DNA of 64,000 nucleotides from Symsagittifera roscoffensis. Its lineage: Eukaryota > Xenacoelomorpha > Acoela > Convolutidae. Positions 12,478 through 21,905 of this stretch are shown piece by piece (position 1 is the stretch's first letter; each line of letters begins with the position of its first letter). The stretch covers positions 43,695,095 to 43,759,094 of the forward strand of contig NC_087071.1 of NCBI RefSeq assembly GCF_963678635.1. The letters are read 5' to 3'. The notes beneath the pieces were generated by a model. It was not told where the DNA came from, made no database searches, and saw only the letters and a program-made list of their open reading frames with translations. Made by a program: the position numbers and the translations under genes.

Positions 12478-14990
12478 GGCTTTACGCTCGTTAGATCCCG
12501 CCTCAAGAAAAGCTACAATTTTGAATTATTCAGAATATTTCATCTTGAAGTATTGTCGGTTTACACACAAAATTGCAACTCAAAATTCAAATACAAGTAG
12601 TTCGAGTTATTATCCGATAAGATAAGTAAATAGGTAAACAATTAGTCACGCTTAAAATAGATCAAGTTGGCAGAAAATGTCATTCCTATTCCAGAAAAAA
12701 AAAATTGGCAAAGCCGGCGAACCCCCCCCCCCCCACCAAATCGGATCTAAGAAAGCTTATGTTATGAAATTCAGAGGAGCGATACTAGAGATGATTTGAC
12801 CCGGGCATACAAAAAACGGGACCCCTCAGACCCTTGGGGGGCAAGTGATAACGGTCCCCGGAAGTGTAAATGGCCCTATCAGAACTCGGAAACTAGCGGC
12901 GGTGTTGGGCTCAAATTCTAGTATGTTGTAGGCCTGGTTAAGGGGAGCTTAAGTTTGGGAACCCAGACTCCTCAGACCCCCACTTCCGGTTTTATGCCCT
13001 AAGTAAACAAACCCACCCCTAACTTCCGGAAGTCGTTACTCGACCTCCAATGATTGCAGGGAGCTGAAACTTGGAGGGATGATAGGTAGTGGCAAGATAC
13101 ATCTTGTATTATATTTTGAACCAAATACGGCGGTTGGACCGGAAGCTATTAGCACTTGGAAAAATACCCCCTTAGACCGAAAGTAGGCAATTTTCGCGAA
13201 ATAATGAGCGAGGGCATATCGATTTTATTGCGGCAATGGACATAAGATATGGACACCGAAAAAAGACCCCTAGTGATTGAAACGTCTCCGGTGACTCCTT
13301 CCGGTGTTAATAGCCTTTTCCCGGGAAAAGTGATAGTGGACCTTAGAAATGGGATAACTTGGGAAGTATTAACGGGATATGAATGAAACTTGGTAGTTAG
13401 GGCCCCCATGGGATTCTGAACCCAAATATGGAACTTTGACCCCGGTTGACCCCTGGGTGACCTTAAGTTGACCTTTGAGCGTTTTGACCCAAACTTGCAT
13501 GGAAAACCCCGAGATTAACACCAGAAAGTGGCGTATTTCCCAGCCCAAACCCTGGAAATGAGAATGAGTCGTCTTGCTAAAAATTGGGGGAAAACTTATA
13601 TATTGGGAACTAGAGCAGAAGCTGATAGAGATATAGCTTTTACATTACAACCTTGGAGTAGAGGATTTAATTTAAAGTGGACTTGGTAAACATTGGGTTC
13701 AATTTAGCTCGGCGAATGCGCTATTAATAGAATATCAATCAGGGTAAAAAGAAAAGTAGTCCCAGAGGAAATTGGTAGTAATAGAAGCATAGCATGAGAT
13801 TTTGGTTTCCTAAACAGTATGAATGGACGGGAAGTTTACTTGGCTCTCCGGAGGTGATTTTTTGGTTTAATTTGACCCCTAATGGACGAACTACGTTCCC
13901 CTGATAGCTAGAAGGTCGGGATTGGAATAGAGTACAGATAGAAAACTTAGATGCCTGAAATTAGTTAGCTACCCAAAAAAGGGCCTCGTCTACTCTTGGG
14001 AGGCCGAAAGTTTAAGGTTATAATAATACTTATAATTAGCTTATAATTAGCTACCCAATTAGCTTATAATTAGCTACCGAAAAAAGGTAATAATAAAAAT
14101 AGTAATAATTAAAATAAAGACCTTGGGAGGATTACTGCGTAAACATAGCATGGTTTGGAGGTTGAGTTGAACTCGAAAGCTGAAGTTGAGAGAGTTCAGG
14201 AATTGGTTGATTAAAATCGTATGACATTTGTTTACTTGGTCAAATTGTGACAGCTACCGCATACCGGGTATCTAAAAAGCGTGAAAAGATTGATAAAAGA
14301 AACCGAAGTTGGCACGTTGCAGAGTTGACAGGGGGAGGGATGTAGCCTTAAACGTGAGCGGACGGGTGATTTAGGCGGATGTCAGGACTGATAGGGAATG
14401 GCGTGACTTAACTAAAACTAAGTGTAAAGAAAGATAAGGAATTGGAGGGTACCGGAGAGCCTGTAAAAGTCAGAAGAATTATTGCAAGCAAATCGAATAG
14501 TTGATTTTCCGTTAGTTAGAAGAGAACAATTGTGGGACTTATAGAAATCAGACGGGTCCTGAAAGTGACTCGTGAAATTTTCAACAAGAGTTCTCGACGC
14601 GAGATTTTTAGTGAAGCTTTGTGAAACAAAGTTAAAGAGTTGTTTAGAATTGCTTGTAAAGTGAACTGCAAGAGGCAGCTTTCCGGAACTTATCGCAGAT
14701 TAAATTCATTGTTACTTAATAGATTGTATTCAGGCCACCTAGCGGTCCTTATACTCGGCAATTTATATATTTATCTCTGAATTCAATTACTATCCAGTTT
14801 CTTGCAATTCTTTCCGAGGAAGAGAACAGTCGATAGTCGAGAGCAATCGAGAAAAGGGGGCGCAACCCAGTGTAGTACATCGATCGACCACCAAATTCAA
14901 CCTTTCAACCGAAGGGATTGTCGCCAAATACCGGATCACAGCTCATCCCTTGCTGGTTCTGGTATTTAGGGAAGGAAATTAGCGGACAAT
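12478..14990. other. Interior of the 3.4-kb element, mostly noncoding
   Basis: The interior contains a poly-C run at 12723-12734, repeated ttgaccc and tgacct phrases around 13430-13500, and AATTAGCT repeats near 14035-14080. A minus-strand frame at 13149-13409 (86 codons) is probably fortuitous. Confidence 0.5.
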
Positions 14991-15038
14991 ATAGAAGGAA
15001 TAGATTGAGTCTAAACAGTCACATTCCGCAAGACGACA

Positions 15039-15043
15039 CCATA
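15039..15043. other. Target-site duplication, right (ccata)
   Basis: This is the second copy of ccata, directly after the end of the 3.4-kb insertion. The repeat then resumes with ataaaatacaaaaag. Confidence 0.65.
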
Positions 15044-15420
15044 TAAAATACAAAAAGATAGATTTTGCTCCTTTTAATAAATCAATTATGACACACAAAC
15101 TTTTTTCAAGAAGTTGAGAACGACTTCTAAGCCGGGTTAAATCTCCGCTTACGCGTCAATAGAGCGAAATATATCGCGCGTTAATTGTCACAAATTGGCC
15201 AAAATGGAATCTTTAAACCCCCATAACTTTACGAAAAATGATCACAGTTGAAATATCTTTTCACCTTTAAGTTCAAGACAACGAAACCCTTCGAATGAAA
15301 TAAAATAAATTCCGTCAAAAATAGCTAGTTAGAAAGTCAAAATTTGTCTGAAAAAAAAACCACCCCGAGGACATATATTCCGTTATTTTCGTTAGTCAGA
15401 AATAGCTAGTTAGAAAGTCA
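15044..15420 (+). repeat. Dispersed repeat family, copy D (right half of the split copy)
   Basis: It carries the family blocks gattttgctcctttt, cgcgcgttaattgtcac, aaaaatgatcacag and the ending near cgttattttcgtta. Together with 11455-11611 it makes one copy. The phrase aatagctagttagaaagtc is locally duplicated at about 15317 and 15400. Confidence 0.75.
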
Positions 15421-15935
15421 AAACAGTAAAGCGTCACCTTAACAAAACATACTTTTTATGAAAACTAATCGTATGAAAGCAAAACTCTGATTTTACAAAC
15501 GAAATTTTTGACACTATGGAGTTGTTTGTGCTTCAAAAAATGATAATTTTTCAAAAAAAAAAATTTCACTTTTCAATATAGTTTCATAAAGTTTTAATTT
15601 CAAAATTCATTCTACCACAAGTTACGTGAAATAAAAATTGATATGCTTCGCAACGCAAATAGCACAGCGCTAAGACCAAATATCATGCCTCAAATCATTT
15701 TGGAGCAATTTGTAAGACGGGATAAATTTCCGCTTACAATTTAAAATCACGAAAAAAAAAACTTTGTTGAATCATTATCACAAAATAGCCAAATTGGTAA
15801 TGTTTAAACCCCTGTAACTTTTTAAAAACCAATTACTGGTGAAAAATACCTTTAGTTTGAGGTCAAAATTGCAAAATTTTTGATGATATAAAAAAAACAA
15901 TTCCGGCGGAAAATTGTAGTTAAAACCAAAAATTT

Positions 15936-16652
15936 TGAATTGTCCTTGGAAACAAATGTTTCATTTCGCAAACCAAGCAATCCATTGAAATTGACATTCA
16001 AATTTGAATGAAATGTTGTTCAGTTAAATAGCCTGAGTAGAAAGGTCGTTGTTGGCTTAACTTTAAAAATAGTTTGATCGATATAAAAATGAGGCCTATA
16101 ATTTACTTCAAAAGAACTAATTTAGTGATTTTCCATTTCACTTTAACTTTTTTGATGCTTATTTCTTATTCAACTCATGGAAAAGTGTCGAATTCTGGTG
16201 ATAGAAAAACAGAAAAACTAAGTTATAAACCAATATCGACAATTGTGAATGGATCGGATAGCAAACCTAGATTGTTCTATGTGCGTGTGGCGACTGCGGT
16301 GGGTTTGACTTGTGGCGGGGCAGTAATCGACCCTTTGTGGGTCATTACTGCTGCCAGATGTGTATTTGAAGGCAACGGTAAAGACAGAACAAGGCTTCAG
16401 GTAGTAATAAAAATGGTTTCCAAGTGAGGTCATTACACGAGTTTGGAAACATTACGAGGCCAAACTGTGCACTGGATAGGCGCACAATTTTGTGTCTGCA
16501 TGTTCCTGGATTCCATAGAAAAGTCTTTAAACATGTGAAAATTTTGTCGGAACGATCAAAGGAAAGTAAAGAACAAAAGAAGAACAATTGGAGCGTCCTT
16601 GTTGCGGAATCCGCTGACAATGCACAAAATGCACAGTTTGGCCTCGTAATGA
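15936..16652 (+). repeat. Arm of a long-distance inverted duplication
   Basis: The segment from ttgtccttggaaacaaatg to gcctcgtaatgac matches the reverse strand at 60874-61583 with only scattered differences. The duplication includes the 5' flank, first exon and start of the first intron of a serine-protease-like gene, so it is segmental rather than mRNA-derived. Confidence 0.85.
16089..16377 (+). CDS. First exon of a serine-protease homologue (paralogue 1)
   Basis: The start chosen is the ATG at 16089 in tataaaaatgagg; the codon at 16074 is TTG. Residues 1-31 form a signal peptide with a hydrophobic core (FHFTLTFLMLISYS). Then comes STIVNGSDSK, the chymotrypsin-fold activation segment, LTCGGAVIDPLWVITAARC, matching the CGG..W.. 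and TAAHC region, and VFEGNG. The catalytic His is replaced by Arg (AARC), so a standard triad is impossible. The exon ends at a donor, ggcaacg|gtaaag, in phase 1. No downstream exon is seen on this strand before the LTR element at 18138, so this copy may be a truncated duplicate of the gene at 61428 (minus). Confidence 0.6.
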
Positions 16653-18137
16653 CTTAGGTCCAACAATGAACAATTTTTTTGTTAAGTGTTATGTTGAAGT
16701 ATTCAGCTATCTCAGAATCATTGGCATTAGTTTAACAGAGGACTGGTCTTTTCATACACATCTTTTGAATCAACGATTGGAATATAAGTTGTGTTTTTGA
16801 GTATTAGCCAATTTTTCATACAAGAAAAATTTCTTTTTTCCCAAGAACATGTCTCTTTCAGCTTTTTTGTTGGCTTACAAACTTTTTTTAATTTTCATCG
16901 ATTTTCGATTTATCGTTTTTTGTTCATTCGCTAAAAAAAATTTTTCGTTTTGACACGCAATGTAAAAAAGGCTAAAATGTTTGTGTCTTCACTTTTGTTT
17001 GTATTGGGTCTTCTTAATTAAGAGCATTTCAAAAAACTTATAAACTGATATGGTTTCACCTCCGGAGTACCACAGTTTCTGATGCAGCGTTAAACTTTCA
17101 CACATCACTGATTGTGAAGTTTTTTATAGAATTTTGGAAGAAGTTAAAAGTTAACCACCTTTTTCTTGTTTCTGGTTTGAATCTATGGTCAAATGAAACA
17201 ACGTGGTATTCAGAAAATTTTCCAGCTCAGAGATGTTGCTATTTTGATAAACTCCCTGGATCTAGATTTTTGTTTTTTATCGTTATTTGTTTTTTGGACA
17301 AGCTGTGTCAAAATAAATTCTTCAAAACAATCTTGAAATAAATATAATTTTGGGCTTGATATTTCCCTCAAATGACGTTAAAACTTCAAACCAATAAAAT
17401 AAGGTTGTTTTCACTTGAAAAAAGAAGCAGATACGCAGTCAGATTCGTTTTTCTTTGAAGATTCGGGGGTATTTTTTCACTTTTGGCATGAGGTTTATAA
17501 TTTGTTTCTCGACTTGTCGATTTAAATCGAAATTGTTTCATGCTTTTAGATGTATTTAATTGATGTGTCCTTAGTTGTTCATTCACTTTTCCAGTTCACT
17601 TTTTCTTTGTTCAGGTACTACGAGTGCTTACGAGTGGCCACTGTTTTGTTGCAGGGTAAATTTTGTCATTGCTTCCTGAATGACCAAATTTTCATAGATT
17701 TTTGAGATGACATCAGAAAACAAATCCGCGTAAAATATCGAATATTATCAAGTCCTCCAATTTAGTGAAAACCTTGGCAGCTTCAATTGAGTTCCTTTTC
17801 CAGCGCCAGATTTGAAAATTTTTTCAATTCAATTTGATTAGACGACCATTTGCTCTAAAACGTTGCTCGTTACTAGTTCCAGTGACTTTTTCGAGAATAC
17901 ACATGATAACTAGCACCATCAGTTTCCGTTTTTTGAAAATTGATTTTGCTTTTCATTTTAGCCTAATTTTTGATTGGTTTTGTTTGGCAAAATATTGCTA
18001 ATTCTTATAACTGGATCTCTGAAAACTCTCTGGAACGCTGCTCATTGATGCATTATCCAGTTTGTCGGGTCACATCCAACGTTGATAAGTTTTTCAAATA
18101 ATTAAGCTACAACAATAATTTAACCAACAGAATCTCT
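16378..18137. other. Noncoding DNA between the duplicated exon and the retroelement
   Basis: The first part is still within the inverted duplication (to 16652). From about 17840 to 18137 the sequence is one copy of a tandemly repeated unit whose second copy lies at about 37165-37460. The big retroelement is inserted in the first copy. Confidence 0.55.
18134..18137. other. Target-site duplication of the giant retroelement, left (ctct)
   Basis: ctct directly precedes the LTR and recurs at 36948-36951 directly after the other LTR. The paralogous unoccupied site at 37430-37433 has a single ctct in the same context. Confidence 0.85.
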
Positions 18138-18545
18138 TGAGTTAGGACCGAAGTGTAACTCATAGAGTAATTTCGGATAGGGTACACCGTCTGCTCGTCA
18201 CGCTATCTTATTTTCGGCCGGATAGATTCGTGCAACTTCTTAGTCTAATACCGATCCTAATCTTACTCTTATACTATCTAGTCTCAGGTTGTTTAACTAG
18301 TCTCTGCTAGGCTCAATAGATCTAGGGTATACTGGTTTATTGCGGCTGCTGAAGTGCTCGGGAGAGTCCAACTAATTTCTAAGTTAAATTCAAATCTCTC
18401 TGGTGCTGAAATTACAAGTAACTTCAGCACTTACAAATAAGTGGGTTGTTAGTTAGATGGATCATGATTGGTTAATATTAAATACTTTACATTGGTAAAA
18501 CATTTAATTTATCCAATCATAAAATATAGTTTAGATCAGGTTCCA
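18138..18545 (-). repeat. 3' LTR (408 bp)
   Basis: In sense orientation it runs from TGGAACCTGATC at 18545 down to CTAACTCA at 18138. It is the same as 36540-36947 at every position I compared, with no length difference. It contains AATAAA (sense, 18341-18336), which would serve as polyadenylation signal, and in its U3 side two ACCAAT boxes and an AT-rich TATTTAATATT stretch. The purine tract expected just upstream in sense is weak (GGATGGG). Confidence 0.93.
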
Positions 18546-19124
18546 CCCATCCGGGTTTTACAGAGTTTTTTAGAACAGTTCTTCTGTAATTCAAGGGTGG
18601 ATGATGGACGTTGGTATTTGGCGAACATCATAATTTTCTTCCGCTTCTTCTTGTGACAACGACTGAGTCTTTGCAACAAAATCAATTCTGATTTCAGAAT
18701 GGTTGGCTATGTCAGGTTTTTCTGTTCTTCGGGGAGAACTTCTTTTGTGTCTTGATCTAGCTTGGGAATGGCGTGGAGATTGTGCGTGGAGGGGATGCCT
18801 GGTTACTCGGATCTGTACGTATACTTGAACATCGAGGTGGTCATTGGTCTAGTTCAATGAAGTCCTTTTCTGCGAAGTCAAGTCGTACTCTAAATCCTTT
18901 GAGTTGTGATTGTGAGCGGCATATCGATTGTAGTTGGTTATTCTCTCTCGAGTGTAGTGAGGTCGTCTTGTCTTTTGATGTTCGTCCTTGGTGTTGTATT
19001 CTGATCTATAAATTGCATCATGTGATTTTACATTTTATAAAACTTTTATTAGTTTAATATTTTTTAATCATGATTTTAGTTAGTTGTTTTCACAAAAGCT
19101 TTTTGTTTTAGTTCGGTTATTTTG

Positions 19125-19152
19125 AAGAGTTACTCACCCTTGAGTAGCTCTT
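19125..19152 (-). other. 11-bp stem-loop in the 3' tail
   Basis: aagagttactc and gagtagctctt pair along 11 positions around a 6-base loop, with one wobble. It would form on the RNA as AAGAGCTACTC / GAGTAACTCTT. Its position, in the unspliced 3' noncoding tail near a splice donor, would suit an RNA export or processing element, but this is inference. Confidence 0.5.
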
Positions 19153-20094
19153 ATTAAAAATAAAGGTGTGGTCACAAAGCGTGGATGTAGCGCGGTGGGT
19201 TAGGCCGGCTATAGAGCATGCTCAGGACGTCCTTTCCTGGTGGGTTAGGCCAGGAGTGGGAGTATGATTTCATGCGGTGTTTGTGAGGGGTCCTGTTATG
19301 TGACAACGTTTTATGTTGGGTTTGTTGTGGTTTTACTTATGTCTTGTTGGTTATGTACTTTTTCCAAAAAGCAAATTGTTTGTGGTATGGGTTTGTCTTT
19401 CGACTTTTTTGTGTTTTATTATTTCTTTCTAAGACTTTATAATAGTCTTCAAAAGAATAAATTATCCAGTTTTAAACTGGGTTAATCCGGTTTGGGTACC
19501 GTTGGTTTCCTTTTCTTAGTCATGCTGTTATTCTATGATTTGTGGTATTTAGTAAGCTGCGTTGGTTAGTTTTGTTTAGTATATGATTCCTTTCCAACCG
19601 GGTTAAAGGAAAGTTTGAAACATGTTATTGTATGTTAGAGTTGTTGAGTGTGAAAACTTGAAACTGAAATTCATTATTTTAAACAATTCTTCGTGGGCGA
19701 GCTGTGCGAGTGTGGATAGAATTTCTGTGCAAATGAATAAAAATATCAAAAGGTTAGTACTGCAATTGCATTTTATTAATTTACTGCATAGAATTTGGAA
19801 ATTTACTGCTAGTTATGGGGGAATTTTAAGATACAAATTTTCATCATAATTAGATTTACTGCAATGGGGGGAAAATTTATAAATTAATTTACTGCATTGG
19901 TATTATATTTATTTAATTGTTGGTGCAAAAGTTTAATAGGGTCTTAAACAGTTTTGAAGAAGTTTGCTATTTTTTATTTTTCTTTTGTGAATTTTGCAGA
20001 TGGTCTAGGATGAAGGCTAAAAATCTAAAGAAAACATGAATAAAGAATGGTGAGTTTTTAATATTTTAATTAGTTAGTGATATTCATTTAATTC

Positions 20095-20104
20095 ATACTT
20101 ACCT
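20095..20104 (-). promoter_or_regulatory. Consensus splice donor directly after the 599-aa ORF
   Basis: In sense the sequence reads GAC GAC TAA CAG|GTAAGTATG: the last codons, the stop, then a textbook donor. A 3' intron would lie after the stop codon. No acceptor was identified with confidence. Confidence 0.45.
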
Positions 20105-20105
20105 G

Positions 20106-21905
20106 TTAGTCGTCGGGGAAAAAACCGTGGGGGAAGATGTCGTGAATTAGTTCTGAAGTTGTTAGTAGTTTAGCTAGAATGCGGATGATATTTTTAGTCT
20201 GAAGTAGTGGCCAAAGCAATTGAAGTGCCTTAATAGTGGTTAGTTCTTCAGTGCCTACTGCAAACTCATAAGGTGTGTTTTGGATTAAGTTATATAATTT
20301 GTGGTTAAATTTCGTGTTGTGGATGAATTCTAAAATTGGGATTTCTATAGGCTGTACAAACTCGTGCGGGATAAGGAAGGGTCGGGATTCTTCGGCGTTG
20401 AAGGTCTTGGTGATGGGGCAGAAAATGTACATTTGGGTTATGGGGTCATAATTAAGAAGAATACCATGGAGGTTAGTGTCTTTAATACAATATGTGAAAT
20501 TTAGGAAATACGGTGAAGTGTATTTTGAATTGATGAATTGAAAACGATGGTGTGGTTGTCTAGAGGGTGTGTGGAGGTCAAAGTGATTTTGGATGAAACG
20601 ATAGTAACTGTATGTATGTGTTTGTTTAGTGCGCAACATAATATCATGTGAGCAGTGCAAATCTCTTTCGTGTGGTGCAAGGAAATGAGAGGTTAGTGAA
20701 AAGATTTGGAAGCGTTCTTTAAAACTTTCGTATGCTTGTGTGTTTGTTAGTGCTTCTGAAATAATGTGATCAAACTTTCGGTCGAAGATGTTTAGTGTAA
20801 ATACATATGGTGTCTTGATGAAAAATTTCTCGGTGATTTGTGGATTAGCGAAGCGATCGTCGTCTAAGAATTGATCTTGGTTAGCTCTAATGATGTTGTG
20901 ATCGTAGTATTCTAGTGTATATTCATTAGCTCTAGGTGCAGTGTGTATTTTTAGTGATTTTTTATATCCAACGTAAGTAAACTGTCTAGCGGTTAGTGGT
21001 GTAGTTAGTCGATATAGCATGTCTTTGTTTCGTTCTATATCGATGGAAGTGTTGGATAAAGGTAAGCAAAGAGGGTTAGTGAAATGATAGTATGAGGTCC
21101 AAGAGAGAGTGGGCATTAAAACGTATTCATCTACAAAGTTGCGTGTTTCGTTAGTGTCGTGAGGGGTGTTTAAGGTGTATTGTGGAAACGAGGGTAAAGT
21201 GATAGCTAAAAATTCTTTAGTGTTAGTATGCTGGGGGTGGTTGATGTATTCACGGGCTGTTCCTGGTTTTGCTGGGAAAGGATGGTTGGGGAATTTTCTT
21301 TTAAAAGTGCGGTAAGCTCTGTTAGTGTTTAGTGAAGATATAGTGGATGTGGATGATGGTGTTAATGATTCAGTATAATTTGAAGAGGGTGTAGGGGGAT
21401 TGGATGAATTTGTAGTGGAGGAGATTTGGTTTATGGTCGGGGTGTTTAGGTGGTAGGGTTGTTGTTGGAGGGTAATAAAATTATCTAGCTCTGGGGAGAT
21501 TCGGGGGGTGTCTGGAGAATGAGATGATCGGTCAGAATGGTATGAGGAATAGGTTGGGGTAACTTGGGAAGCATAAGAGGGTGTGGGGGTGATTGGGTCA
21601 GGGTTATTGGATAATATGGGTTGAAAAGGGGGTTGAGAAAAATTAGAAGGGTTATGAAAATTATTGGATGGGGATGGTTCTGAGTCGGCAAATTCATCGG
21701 GGGTTTCAATATTCGGGTTATTTAGCTGTGAGATGGAATATAAAACTGAGATGTGTGAATTAGTGTCGGAATTCATGCCTGATGTTACATTACTAGATGG
21801 AAAATCGGGTGGCGGAAAAGCAAAAAGTGGTATTATTGGGAATGTAGAGGTAAGATTGGTTGGGTGGGAATTTGATCGGTGTAGTGATCCAAGTTGGCGG
21901 CTCAT
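20106..21905 (-). CDS. 599-aa orphan protein of the retroelement (ORF after env)
   Basis: The ATG overlaps the envelope stop codon as ATGA (21905-21902), which suggests termination-reinitiation on the same transcript. Residues 1 to about 200 are a disordered S/T/P/N-rich region (for example NPSNFSQPPFQP and SSTSTISSLNTNR). Residues about 205-599 look folded, with regular hydrophobic spacing, a basic start (RAYRTFKRKFP) and aromatic-rich segments, but few cysteines and no membrane helix. It ends IHDIFPHGFFPDD. No family is recognised. It is not a second pol or an obvious env subunit. A structural, regulatory or RNA-export role is possible. The length, open frame and shared strand composition make it very likely to be translated. 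Confidence 0.8.
   Translation of the reverse strand: MSRQLGSLHRSNSHPTNLTSTFPIIPLFAFPPPDFPSSNVTSGMNSDTNSHISVLYSISQLNNPNIETPDEFADSEPSPSNNFHNPSNFSQPPFQPILSNNPDPITPTPSYASQVTPTYSSYHSDRSSHSPDTPRISPELDNFITLQQQPYHLNTPTINQISSTTNSSNPPTPSSNYTESLTPSSTSTISSLNTNRAYRTFKRKFPNHPFPAKPGTAREYINHPQHTNTKEFLAITLPSFPQYTLNTPHDTNETRNFVDEYVLMPTLSWTSYYHFTNPLCLPLSNTSIDIERNKDMLYRLTTPLTARQFTYVGYKKSLKIHTAPRANEYTLEYYDHNIIRANQDQFLDDDRFANPQITEKFFIKTPYVFTLNIFDRKFDHIISEALTNTQAYESFKERFQIFSLTSHFLAPHERDLHCSHDIMLRTKQTHTYSYYRFIQNHFDLHTPSRQPHHRFQFINSKYTSPYFLNFTYCIKDTNLHGILLNYDPITQMYIFCPITKTFNAEESRPFLIPHEFVQPIEIPILEFIHNTKFNHKLYNLIQNTPYEFAVGTEELTTIKALQLLWPLLQTKNIIRILAKLLTTSELIHDIFPHGFFPDD

Larger units (their letters stand above)
11617..15038. 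mobile_element. 3.4-kb GC-richer inserted element, family unknown
   Basis: The segment interrupts a dispersed repeat, is visibly richer in G+C than its surroundings, and has a 5-6 bp direct duplication (ccata) at both ends. If the duplication is 5 bp, the element begins TGTAGAATATG and ends AAGACGACA, that is TGT..ACA. This would suit an integrase-type element, but I found no long terminal direct or inverted repeats. Near the left end is a TATA-like ctatatataacc (about 11771). It contains a 200-codon minus-strand ORF and long stretches without coding pattern. It could be a non-autonomous or internally deleted element. Confidence 0.7.
18546..20105 (-). other. 1.56-kb 3' noncoding tail of the retroelement
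   Basis: No sense-strand frame is recognised between the 599-aa ORF and the 3' LTR. In sense it is A/C-rich like the rest of the element. It contains a near-perfect splice donor, CAG|GTAAGT, two bases past the stop codon of the 599-aa ORF, a long hairpin at 19125-19152, and a shorter palindrome cctggtgggttaggccagg near 19237. The plus-strand open frames here (94, 73 and 75 codons) follow from the G/T-rich strand and are not supported. Confidence 0.55.

Noticed and set aside
11617-15038. LTR retrotransposon with recognisable LTRs
   Set aside because: I compared the first and last few hundred bases and found no direct terminal repeat, although TG..CA ends and a 5-bp duplication would fit.
16074-16088. 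Start of the protease-homologue exon at 16074 (and 61443 in the other copy)
   Set aside because: The codon there is TTG. The ATG five codons later has a good context and begins a normal signal peptide.
16424-16657. A 77-codon gene following the duplicated protease exon (and its mirror at 60800-61093)
   Set aside because: It reads through intron sequence and a dispersed noncoding repeat that also occurs near 5340 and 40950.
18773-19849. Plus-strand open frames of 94, 73 and 75 codons in the retroelement 3' tail
   Set aside because: They run antisense to the element and their composition simply reflects the G/T-rich plus strand; the same artefact appears opposite gag-pol and env.
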